Below are positions 1-7,477 of a stretch of DNA of 7,477 nucleotides, piece by piece; within the stretch, counting starts at the first letter, position 1; every line of letters begins with the position of its first letter. A program made the translations under genes and the position numbers. The notes under the pieces were generated by a model. It worked only from the letters and a program-made list of their open reading frames with translations, did not search any database and had not been told where the DNA came from. Source of the stretch: Pseudomonadota bacterium (GTDB lineage Bacteria > Pseudomonadota > Alphaproteobacteria > Reyranellales > Reyranellaceae); contig JAEZHS010000479.1 of assembly GCA_023436825.1 (NCBI GenBank), positions 1 through 7,477 on the forward strand, written 5' to 3'.

Positions 1-32
1 CGCGGGCTGCGCGGGGCATGACAGGGTGCGAA

Positions 33-51
33 GATTACCGGCCAGGTAATC
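33..51. promoter_or_regulatory. Perfect 7-bp inverted repeat upstream of the MATE gene (operator candidate)
   Basis: GATTACC (33-39) and GGTAATC (45-51) are exact reverse complements around a 5-base centre, GGCCA. The dyad lies 34 bases before the pump start. A 19-bp dyad of this kind is typical of operators for dimeric repressors such as TetR or MarR proteins, which often control efflux pumps. It could also form a small RNA hairpin in a leader. No regulator gene is in the window, so the assignment is inference. Confidence 0.4.
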
Positions 52-59
52 GACCAGCC

Positions 60-89
60 GACATGACGCTCTCACCTTGGCGTCATGTC
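60..89 (+). promoter_or_regulatory. 10-bp perfect inverted repeat enclosing the MATE start codon
   Basis: GACATGACGC (60-69) is the exact reverse complement of GCGTCATGTC (80-89), with a 10-base loop at 70-79. The closing T70-G79 could add a wobble pair in RNA. The ATG start codon of the pump (85-87) lies inside the right arm. If this region is transcribed, the stem would hide the start codon. There is no purine-rich ribosome binding site in the loop or elsewhere in the 15 bases before the start. The dyad could instead be a DNA operator covering the start of the gene. Confidence 0.45.
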
Positions 90-1440
90 CGTCCTGTCCA
101 GCCGCACCCAACGCATCCTCGAGGCGCCCGTCCTGCCGCTGCTGCTGTCGCTCGCGGCACCCAACATCGGCGAGGCCGCGGCCCGCATCACCTTCCTGAC
201 CGCTGACGCGATATTCGTGTCGTGGCTGGGCGGCGATGCGTTGGCGGGTGTCGCCGTCGTCTTTCCGCTGTTCCTGATCCTGCAGACGGCGACCGCATCG
301 GGCGTCGGCTCGGGCGTCTCCTCGGCGATCGGCCGCGCGCTGGGCGCCGGCGATCACGAGCGGGCCGCATCGCTCGCCGGCGTCGCCGTTGCGATCGCGC
401 TGATCGGCGGCGCGCTTACGACGGCTTTGATGCTGGCCGCCGGTCCCGTGCTGTACGGCGCCATGGGCCTCAGCGCCGGGCCGGTCGAGATGGCCGTGCT
501 CTATGGCGCCGTGATATTCGGTGGCGCGGTCTTCGTCTGGTTGATGAACCTCCTGGCCAACGTCTCGCGCGGCGCCGGCAACATGATGGTGCCGGCCTTC
601 GCCATTGCCATCGGCGAGGCCTTCCATCTCGCTTTGTCGCCGGCGTTGATCCTGGGCTGGGGTCCCTTCCCGGCGCTTGGCATCGTCGGCGCTGCGCTGG
701 CTGCAGTGGCCGCCTACGGTGTCGGCACGATCGTGCTGGCCGTTCATCTGTTGTCGCGCCAGGCCTTGGTCCGGCTGCGCCTCGACGCCATCCGCCTGCG
801 CCGCGATGAGACCGTCGCCATCCTGGGCGTTGGCGTTGTGTCGGCGGCCGCCGCCACCCTGTTCCAGGTCTCGACCTTCTTCGTCGCCGGCATCATCTCC
901 GTGCTAGGCAGTTCCGCCGTTGCCGCCTACGGCGCGGCCAACCGCCTGGACCTGCTGCAGTATCCCATCACCTTCGCCTTCGGCTCGGCCGTCATCACCA
1001 TGGTGGCGACGGCGGCGGGTGCGCGCGACTTCGCGCGGGCCGAGCGCGCGGCCTGGACGGGTGCCGCAGTGGCGGCGGCTATCGGCCTCGTCTTCACGGT
1101 CGTCGCCCTGTTCGGCCGACACTGGATGGGACTCTTCACCTCCGACGCCGCGATCCGGGACATCGGCGCGCTCTATCTTCTCAGCCAGGCCGCCGTGTTT
1201 CCTCTCACCGGCGCGGGTCTCGCCTGCTACTTCGCCTGCCTCGGCATCGGCTTCGTCGGCAAGCCGTTTGCCCTGGCGGCGCTGCGCCTCGTGCTGATCG
1301 TCGGCGGTGCGTGGCTCGCCTTGACGCTCACCGGCAGCGCCATCCTCGCTTTCGCCGCGGTCGCTGTCGGCATCGCCTCCTTCGCGCTCGGCCTGCTCAT
1401 GGTAATGCGAACCAAGTTCAGCCGACTGAAAAGGACGTAG
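85..1440 (+). CDS. MATE family multidrug/toxin efflux transporter
   Basis: This 451-residue inner-membrane protein is of normal length for the MATE (multidrug and toxic compound extrusion) family, which exports cationic or other small molecules using Na+ or H+ gradients. It is almost entirely hydrophobic, with short charged loops, consistent with 12 membrane helices in two six-helix lobes. Family-like features are the N-terminal lobe segment with spaced glycines and SAIGRALGAG (about residues 73-89), the SRGAGNMMVP segment (161-170), and the second-lobe counterpart beginning YGAANRLDLLQYP (282-294). The charged linker at about 225-242 separates the lobes. The C-terminus is short and basic (RTKFSRLKRT). 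ATG 85 is the only plausible start: no other start codon lies in frame just upstream, and the N-terminus RTQRILEAPVLP fits the family. It lacks a recognisable Shine-Dalgarno, and the start lies in a stem-loop. Substrate cannot be told from the sequence. Confidence 0.9.
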   Translation: MSVLSSRTQRILEAPVLPLLLSLAAPNIGEAAARITFLTADAIFVSWLGGDALAGVAVVFPLFLILQTATASGVGSGVSSAIGRALGAGDHERAASLAGVAVAIALIGGALTTALMLAAGPVLYGAMGLSAGPVEMAVLYGAVIFGGAVFVWLMNLLANVSRGAGNMMVPAFAIAIGEAFHLALSPALILGWGPFPALGIVGAALAAVAAYGVGTIVLAVHLLSRQALVRLRLDAIRLRRDETVAILGVGVVSAAAATLFQVSTFFVAGIISVLGSSAVAAYGAANRLDLLQYPITFAFGSAVITMVATAAGARDFARAERAAWTGAAVAAAIGLVFTVVALFGRHWMGLFTSDAAIRDIGALYLLSQAAVFPLTGAGLACYFACLGIGFVGKPFALAALRLVLIVGGAWLALTLTGSAILAFAAVAVGIASFALGLLMVMRTKFSRLKRT

Positions 1441-1446
1441 CACTTT

Positions 1447-1456
1447 CGACATGTCG
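1447..1456. promoter_or_regulatory. 10-bp perfect palindrome between MATE gene and ferritin operon
   Basis: CGACATGTCG is fully self-complementary and begins 6 bases after the pump stop codon, about 98 bases before the ferritin start. It has no spacer, so it cannot form a normal hairpin loop without losing its centre pairs, and no T-run follows. That makes it a better candidate for a protein-binding site than for a terminator. No known regulator consensus is recognised. Confidence 0.25.
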
Positions 1457-1476
1457 CCTGACGAATAGACTGGGCA

Positions 1477-1502
1477 GGTCTGCAACCCGCGGGCAACAGG
1501 CC
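1477..1502. promoter_or_regulatory. 26-bp interrupted palindrome in the leader of the EncFtn-encapsulin operon
   Basis: The outer arms GGTCTG (1477-1482) and CAGGCC (1497-1502) match except for one G-T position. They are concentric with an inner perfect palindrome, CCCGCGGG (1486-1493); the two are separated by CAA on each side. The element starts 77 bases before the ferritin start, a position suited to an operator or promoter-overlapping site. It does not look like the AT-rich Irr or Fur boxes of alphaproteobacteria. The rest of the 1441-1553 gap shows no clear -35/-10 pair, no GGAAC-type stress sigma site and no coding frame. Confidence 0.3.
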
Positions 1503-1541
1503 ACGTTTACCGATCCGGCCGGTCGGACTAGTGTGAACGTC

Positions 1542-1546
1542 GGAGG
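1542..1546 (+). promoter_or_regulatory. Shine-Dalgarno of the EncFtn gene
   Basis: GGAGG lies 7 bases before ATG 1554. This spacing is optimal and fixes the start of the ferritin-like gene. It contrasts with the pump gene upstream, which has no such site. Confidence 0.75.
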
Positions 1547-1553
1547 ATGAGTC

Positions 1554-1952
1554 ATGTCCAGTGAATCGCTGCACGAAGACGCCGGCAAGCTCGGCCCGGA
1601 GGTCATCGACCAGCACCGCGCCATCGTCTCGCTGATGGAAGAGCTGGAGGCCGTCGACTGGTACAATCAGCGCGCCAAGGCGACCGATAATCCCTCGCTG
1701 CGCGCCATCCTCGAGCACAATCGCGACGAGGAGAAGGAGCACGCGGCGATGGCCCTGGAATGGCTGCGCCGCAGCGATCCGACGCTGTCGCGGCATCTCA
1801 AGACTTTCCTGTTCACCGACGGGCCGATCACCGGTATCGAGGCGACCATGGAGGACAAGGGCGGCGGCGACATCGCCGGCGCCGGCGCGACCGAAGACGG
1901 CAGCCTGGGCATCGGCAGTCTGCGATCGGACAAGGGGGAGAGTGCGAAATGA
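1554..1952 (+). CDS. Encapsulated ferritin-like protein (EncFtn), encapsulin cargo ferroxidase
   Basis: This 132-residue protein is the iron-oxidising cargo of an encapsulin. EncFtn proteins are short two-helix half-ferritins that dimerise to build a ferroxidase centre at the subunit interface, then assemble into rings of dimers inside the shell, where Fe(II) is converted to Fe(III) mineral. Helix 1 holds HRAIVSLMEELEAVDWY (21-37) and helix 2 holds EHNRDEEKEHAAMALEWLRR (54-73). By alignment from memory with R. rubrum EncFtn, the metal ligands are Glu30, Glu60 and His63, with the nearby Trp36-Tyr37; Glu29 and Glu32 match its entry-site acidic residues. After the conserved LFTDGPITGIEA (86-97) comes a Gly-rich flexible linker, then the shell-docking peptide DGSLGIGSLR (115-124). 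The gene overlaps the shell gene by ATGA, so the two are co-translated. Length is near the roughly 140 residues of R. rubrum EncFtn. No key residue is missing. Confidence 0.95.
   Translation: MSSESLHEDAGKLGPEVIDQHRAIVSLMEELEAVDWYNQRAKATDNPSLRAILEHNRDEEKEHAAMALEWLRRSDPTLSRHLKTFLFTDGPITGIEATMEDKGGGDIAGAGATEDGSLGIGSLRSDKGESAK
1896..1925 (+). other. Encapsulin cargo-loading peptide coding segment
   Basis: Codons 115-124 of the ferritin-like protein encode DGSLGIGSLR, matching the family 1 targeting signal pattern of a charged/Gly-Ser lead followed by L-x-I-G-S-L. In known encapsulins this peptide binds a hydrophobic cleft on the inner shell wall. It follows a Gly/Ala-rich linker (about 103-112) and is followed by eight polar residues, so it is not at the very C-terminus. 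Confidence 0.88.
1934..1940 (+). promoter_or_regulatory. Shine-Dalgarno of the encapsulin gene, inside the EncFtn gene
   Basis: GGGGGAG lies 8 bases before ATG 1949, within the last codons of the ferritin-like gene, where it encodes part of the tail after the docking peptide. With the ATGA overlap it supports coupled but independently primed translation of the shell protein, and it selects 1949 over any start further upstream in the same frame. Confidence 0.7.
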
Positions 1953-2770
1953 AGAACCATCTTTTCCGTGATCGCGCGCCGATCACCGAAGCCGGTTGGG
2001 AAGAGATCGAGAAGGAAGCCAAACGTACCCTGCGCGGCATGCTGGCCGGGCGTCGCGTCGTCGACTTCCGCGGTCCGCTGGGCTGGGACGAATCCGAGGT
2101 CGAGCTCGGCCGTGCCGATCCCATCGCTTCACCGGCGAATGGCCCGGATGTGCAGGCGCGGCTGCGCCGCATCCAGCCGCTGGTCGAGCTGCGCATTCCC
2201 TTCGAGGTGACGCGCGCGGAACTCGACGCCATCGATCGCGGCGCGCGCGATCCCGATCTCGATCCGGTGATTGCCGCGGCGCGCCAGATTGCCATCGCCG
2301 AGGACCGCGCGATCTTCCACGGCTACAAGGCCGCCCACATCACCGGCATTTGCGAAGCTTCGGCGTCCAGCGCAGTGCCGCTCGGCACCAGCCATGCCGA
2401 CTATCCCGGCGCGGTGTCGGCCGCACTGACCAAGCTGCGCGATGACGGCATCGAGGGCCCGTTCGCCGTGGTGTTGAACGAGCAGCTCTACAAGGACCTC
2501 GCCGCACGGACCGACAGCGGCTATCCGATCCTGAATCACGTCCAGCGGCTGGTCGACGGCGAGATCGTCTGGGCGGCCGGGCTCGATGGCGGCCTGGTGC
2601 TGTCCAAGCGCGGCGGCGACTTCGAGCTCTCGGTCGGCCAGGACTTCTCGATCGGATATCTCGACCACGACCTGGAGCGCGTGCGGCTCTACATCGAGGA
2701 GAGCTTCACCTTCCTGGTCCTGACCGACCAGGCCGCCATTCCTCTCACCGGCGGCGGCAAGAAGGGCTGA
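1949..2770 (+). CDS. Encapsulin shell protein, family 1 (HK97-fold, linocin M18-like)
   Basis: This 273-residue protein is the shell-forming subunit of a bacterial nanocompartment. Family 1 encapsulins have the HK97 phage capsid fold, and those of about 265-275 residues usually form 60-subunit shells about 24 nm wide. Visible landmarks are the N-terminal segment APITEAGWEEIEKEA (10-24) that shapes the inner cargo-binding wall, LAGRRVVDFRGPLGW (32-46), the E-loop region LVELRIPFEVTRAELDAIDR (78-97), an ED-AIFHGY helix (118-126), and an A-domain with GPFAVVLNEQLYKDL (170-184) and ending with SFTFLVLTDQAAIPL (252-266). It ends in a short basic tail, KKG. The frame stays open upstream to about 1760, but ATG 1949 matches the family N-terminus and has a strong Shine-Dalgarno; the longer version would add arginine-rich shadow sequence. 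It directly follows its ferritin-like cargo, so the pair should form an iron-storage compartment in the cytoplasm. No truncation or frameshift is seen. Confidence 0.95.
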   Translation: MKNHLFRDRAPITEAGWEEIEKEAKRTLRGMLAGRRVVDFRGPLGWDESEVELGRADPIASPANGPDVQARLRRIQPLVELRIPFEVTRAELDAIDRGARDPDLDPVIAAARQIAIAEDRAIFHGYKAAHITGICEASASSAVPLGTSHADYPGAVSAALTKLRDDGIEGPFAVVLNEQLYKDLAARTDSGYPILNHVQRLVDGEIVWAAGLDGGLVLSKRGGDFELSVGQDFSIGYLDHDLERVRLYIEESFTFLVLTDQAAIPLTGGGKKG

Positions 2771-2783
2771 CCTACTTCAGCTT
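2764..2783. terminator. Possible weak bidirectional stem-loop between convergent genes
   Basis: GCTGA (2766-2770) pairs with TCAGC (2777-2781) around a 6-base loop; two G-U pairs can extend the stem in the plus-strand RNA. The stem spans the stop codons of both the encapsulin gene (plus) and the hydrolase gene (minus). No T-run follows on either side, so as an intrinsic terminator it is weak. It may simply reflect the two stop regions. Confidence 0.2.
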
Positions 2784-3743
2784 GAACAGCGTACGCACGA
2801 AGTCGCCGACCGCAGCCTGCGCGGCGGCGGTGGCGGCGGTATTGCGGCCGACATGCGGGTCGAGCTGCACGCAGGCATCGGTGTAGGCGAAGGGTGCACC
2901 GGTCGCCGTGTTGACCAGCACGCCGGCCGGCCCTTCCTTGATGGTGCAGGCGCGCACCGTCTGCGAGCCCTTGGCGACCACCACCGGCGGTCCCAAAGGT
3001 GTGTCGAAGCCGTGCTGGCCGTCGGCATACTCGGTGAGTTCGATGTCCCGCCCCGCACTCTTCAGGCGCGCCATGTAGGCCTTGCAAGAGGCGACCGGAT
3101 TGTAGTCGTCGGCGATGCCGTGGAATATCCGGATGGGCGTCGTGCCGACATCGGTGTCGTCGATGTAGCTCGTCGAGCAGTCGGGGTAGAACGGGATGTA
3201 GGCGGCAAATGCAGCGCCCGACTTGTTCCACATCTTGTGGAAGCGCGCGAGGCTCGCGAACAGCGCTGCCTGGCCGCCGCGCGAGAATCCCATCAGCACA
3301 ATGCGCTGCGGGTCGACCCGGGGATGCTTGGCCAGGATGTCGAGCGAACGATAGATGTCGAGGATGAAGTTCAGCCGGCCGAGCTGGGCCTGATTGCTGG
3401 ACGTCGAGGCCAGGCCGCGGCCGGTGAAGCCGTCGATGGCGAAGGTCGACGCGCCCATGGCGTTGAACAGCCGGCTCCAGGCATCGATGTTCGGTCCCAT
3501 GCCGCCCGAGCCGTGCATCAGCACGACGACAGGCAGACGTCCCGTCCCTTGGGCGACGCGGAGCTGGCCGGTGACCGTCACCGCCGTGCCGTCCTTGCCG
3601 GTGAGGAAGTCGCCATCGCTCAAGGTCATGCTCGGGATGGCATGAAGCTCGGTGCGTTGGGCGATGTCGGCCGTCGATGTCTGGGCGATTGCCGCCGCCG
3701 GCGACAGCGCGGCTGCCAGAAGAGCGACGAGTCCAAGCTTCAT
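2772..3743 (-). CDS. Secreted dienelactone hydrolase-like alpha/beta hydrolase
   Basis: This 323-residue protein has a Sec signal peptide: MKLG, a hydrophobic stretch, then a likely AIA-Q cleavage after residue 20, so it should act in the periplasm or outside the cell. The mature part is an alpha/beta hydrolase of the dienelactone hydrolase type. It shows VVVLMHGSGGMG (72-83) for the oxyanion-hole loop, the nucleophile elbow GFSRGG with Ser154, an acid candidate in HGIADDYNP (Asp212 or Asp213), and the catalytic His244 in DGQHGFD. Many members cleave esters or lactones; the substrate here is unknown. Four cysteines (189, 220, 266, 291) in a predicted exported protein could form disulfides. 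ATG 3743 is supported by GGAGG 6 bases upstream and by the signal peptide; the open frame continuing further upstream is a shadow of holA. It sits 14 bases after holA and is probably co-transcribed with leuS and holA, with no obvious functional link. Confidence 0.85.
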   Translation of the reverse strand: MKLGLVALLAAALSPAAAIAQTSTADIAQRTELHAIPSMTLSDGDFLTGKDGTAVTVTGQLRVAQGTGRLPVVVLMHGSGGMGPNIDAWSRLFNAMGASTFAIDGFTGRGLASTSSNQAQLGRLNFILDIYRSLDILAKHPRVDPQRIVLMGFSRGGQAALFASLARFHKMWNKSGAAFAAYIPFYPDCSTSYIDDTDVGTTPIRIFHGIADDYNPVASCKAYMARLKSAGRDIELTEYADGQHGFDTPLGPPVVVAKGSQTVRACTIKEGPAGVLVNTATGAPFAYTDACVQLDPHVGRNTAATAAAQAAVGDFVRTLFKLK

Positions 3744-3749
3744 GGTTTT

Positions 3750-3754
3750 CCTCC
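3750..3754 (-). promoter_or_regulatory. Shine-Dalgarno of the secreted hydrolase gene
   Basis: On the minus strand GGAGG is followed by AAAACC and the ATG at 3743, giving a 6-base spacing. It lies wholly in the 14-base gap after the holA stop and decides the hydrolase start. Confidence 0.7.
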
Positions 3755-3757
3755 GCG

Positions 3758-4801
3758 TCAGCGGCGCTGGCGGGCCGATCTGGCCGACGACGCCAGCGCC
3801 AGGCACAGCCTGCGCGCAATCACCTCGTCGGGGTAGCCCGTCGACTTGCACTCCTGCTCGGCCTTCAGGATCACCTGCAAGGCCGAGCCGAGGCGGGCGA
3901 GAGGCCAGGTACGCAGGTGGCGCTCGAAGCGCTGGCGCACCGGCCCGCCGCGCGGCAGGCCGCGTGCCTTGAACATCGCGCCTTCGAGGTTGCCGCCGTT
4001 GGCGGCGTGGCCCGCCACCAGATGGAGCTGGTCGGTGTGGCGCTGCAGGGCGCGCACGAGCTGCACGGGATTGCCGCCTTCGGCGAAGACGCGGTCGAGC
4101 GCGCGGTCGAGGGCCGCGAGCTCGCCGTCGAAGGTGGCGGCGACGACATCGTCGATGCCGATGGCGGCGGTGTCGCCCAGCACGGCGAGCGCATCGTCGA
4201 GCGTGACCGTCTTGGCCCCGTCGCCTTCCTTGTAGAGCAGGAGCTTGTCGATCTCGCTGCGGCTCTGGCCGCGATCGCCGCCCAGCCGCTCGACGATCCA
4301 CTCCAATGCATCGGGCTCGACGGAGAGGCCCTGCGCCCGGGCGGCGCTCTCGACCAGGCCTTCGAGGGCGGCCTCGTTGTCCATGTAGCAGGGCAGCGCC
4401 GCCAGGCAGGCCTCGGTCTCGGCGAGCGTGCGCAGGCCCGAGCGCGGCGTGAGGTTGCCGCCCTCGATCACGATCAGCGCGTCGCCCGCTGCCGCCTCGA
4501 CCAGATTCTCCAGCGCTGCCGTCGTCTCCTCGCCGGCCGGCCGCACCCGGACGACGCGTCGGCCGCCCATCAGCGACATGGCGCCGAACTCGTCGGCCAG
4601 CCGCGCCGGATCGTTCTTCAAGACGTCGCCCGCGATGTCGACGACGCGGAAGGGATCCTTCAGGTCTTCGCACACGGTCTTGGCCAGCGTGAGCGCGCGC
4701 TCGGCTATGAGCCCGTCGTCATTGCCGTAGACGACCACGCCCCGGATCTTGGGATCCGGCTTCTTGAGGAAGGCTTCGACCTGGCGCGGCTCGATCTTCA
4801 C
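3758..4801 (-). CDS. holA: DNA polymerase III subunit delta
   Basis: This 347-residue protein is the delta subunit of the clamp loader, which opens the beta sliding clamp and, with tau/gamma and delta-prime, loads it onto primed DNA. Length matches the usual 330-350 residues. The N-terminus KIEPRQVEAFL followed by VVVYGNDDGLIAERA (22-36) is typical of the alphaproteobacterial delta: a degenerate AAA+ fold with no functional Walker A. Other family-like stretches are LADEFGAMSLMGGRRVVRVR (68-87), a segment ending with LLLYKEGDGAKTVTLDDA (187-204), and the C-terminal collar region with NPVQLVRALQRH (243-254). The start is GTG 4801. No ATG is available in this frame nearby, no strong Shine-Dalgarno precedes it, and the GTG overlaps the stop of a four-codon frame (GTGA), so initiation probably depends on ribosomes finishing leuS 7 bases upstream. 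The order leuS then holA is the common proteobacterial one, but lptE is missing between them. Confidence 0.93.
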   Translation of the reverse strand: MKIEPRQVEAFLKKPDPKIRGVVVYGNDDGLIAERALTLAKTVCEDLKDPFRVVDIAGDVLKNDPARLADEFGAMSLMGGRRVVRVRPAGEETTAALENLVEAAAGDALIVIEGGNLTPRSGLRTLAETEACLAALPCYMDNEAALEGLVESAARAQGLSVEPDALEWIVERLGGDRGQSRSEIDKLLLYKEGDGAKTVTLDDALAVLGDTAAIGIDDVVAATFDGELAALDRALDRVFAEGGNPVQLVRALQRHTDQLHLVAGHAANGGNLEGAMFKARGLPRGGPVRQRFERHLRTWPLARLGSALQVILKAEQECKSTGYPDEVIARRLCLALASSARSARQRR

Positions 4802-4808
4802 GCCGGCT

Positions 4809-4812
<4 letters not shown>
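4798..4812 (-). other. Four-codon frame (MKPA) bridging leuS and holA
   Basis: On the minus strand ATG AAG CCG GCG TGA runs from 4812 to 4798. Its ATG overlaps the leuS stop as ATGA (4812-4809), and its TGA overlaps the holA GTG as GTGA (4801-4798). It occupies the position where lptE often sits in proteobacteria. It may be a relic of that gene's ends, a coupling device that passes ribosomes from leuS to holA, or chance. It is too short to support a peptide function. Confidence 0.3.
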
Positions 4813-7418
<2,606 letters not shown>

Positions 7419-7477
7419 GATCTGATCCCAAAAAAAGCGAGTCTAGCCTGAAAAAGACTGGGGCCGCAGCGGATGCC
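7419..7477 (-). promoter_or_regulatory. Upstream region of leuS (no gene seen)
   Basis: These 59 bases hold no coding frame of note. On the minus strand a 5-bp inverted repeat, AGTCT/AGACT (7459-7455 and 7444-7440), is followed 3 bases later by seven T residues (7436-7430), then GGGA and the leuS GTG. The hairpin plus T-run resembles a weak terminator of a gene lying beyond the window, or a leader element of leuS. No convincing -35/-10 pair is visible. Confidence 0.25.

Noticed and set aside
1..84. Riboswitch ahead of the MATE pump
   Set aside because: The available leader is only 84 bases. I could not match it to TPP, cobalamin, guanidine, fluoride or other aptamer cores that I know; only plain hairpins are visible.
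18..206. Short 62-codon frame starting at ATG 18, overlapping the pump gene
   Set aside because: It runs out of frame into the pump gene and becomes Arg/Pro/His-rich shadow sequence, with no evidence of a real peptide.
1760..1948. In-frame extension of the encapsulin by 63 codons upstream
   Set aside because: The added sequence is Arg-rich, overlaps the ferritin-like gene and has no family similarity. ATG 1949 has the Shine-Dalgarno and the known N-terminus.
2853..3836. A 327-codon frame on the plus strand opposite the secreted hydrolase
   Set aside because: It is antisense shadow sequence without recognisable motifs; the minus-strand gene has a signal peptide and catalytic motifs.
3744..4673. 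In-frame extension of the secreted hydrolase by 310 codons upstream
   Set aside because: The extension is Arg-rich and overlaps holA out of frame. The signal peptide and a good Shine-Dalgarno fix the start at 3743.
7419..7477. Sigma-70-type promoter with TAGACT as -10 for leuS
   Set aside because: TAGACT matches only four of six consensus bases and no acceptable -35 lies at 16-18 bases, so it is not called.

Overview
The window is GC-rich, densely coded bacterial chromosome. It most resembles an alphaproteobacterium, possibly Rhodospirillales-like. This rests on the leucyl-tRNA synthetase and DNA polymerase III delta style, and on an encapsulated ferritin that I recall as close to the Rhodospirillum rubrum protein. 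No species can be named from sequence alone. There is no tRNA, rRNA, CRISPR array, insertion sequence or phage gene.

Left part, plus strand: a MATE-family efflux pump (85-1440) is preceded by an 84-base leader with two perfect inverted repeats, one of which buries the pump's start codon. After a 113-base gap with two palindromic elements comes a two-gene operon. It holds an encapsulated ferritin-like protein (1554-1952) and a family 1 encapsulin shell protein (1949-2770), overlapping by ATGA. Together they should form an iron-storage nanocompartment: the ferritin-like protein oxidises Fe(II), and its C-terminal targeting peptide docks it inside the shell.

Right part, minus strand (read right to left): leuS (7418-4809), holA (4801-3758) and a secreted dienelactone-hydrolase-like protein (3743-2772) are packed with gaps of 7 and 14 bases, so they probably form one transcription unit. 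The lptE gene that often lies between leuS and holA in proteobacteria is absent. In its place is a four-codon frame that overlaps the leuS stop by ATGA and the holA start by GTGA. The hydrolase stop faces the encapsulin stop across a single base.

The strongest biological content is the encapsulin/EncFtn nanocompartment, which is a known system type. The less explained signals are the start-codon hairpin of the pump, the palindromes ahead of the ferritin operon, and the leuS/holA junction lacking lptE.
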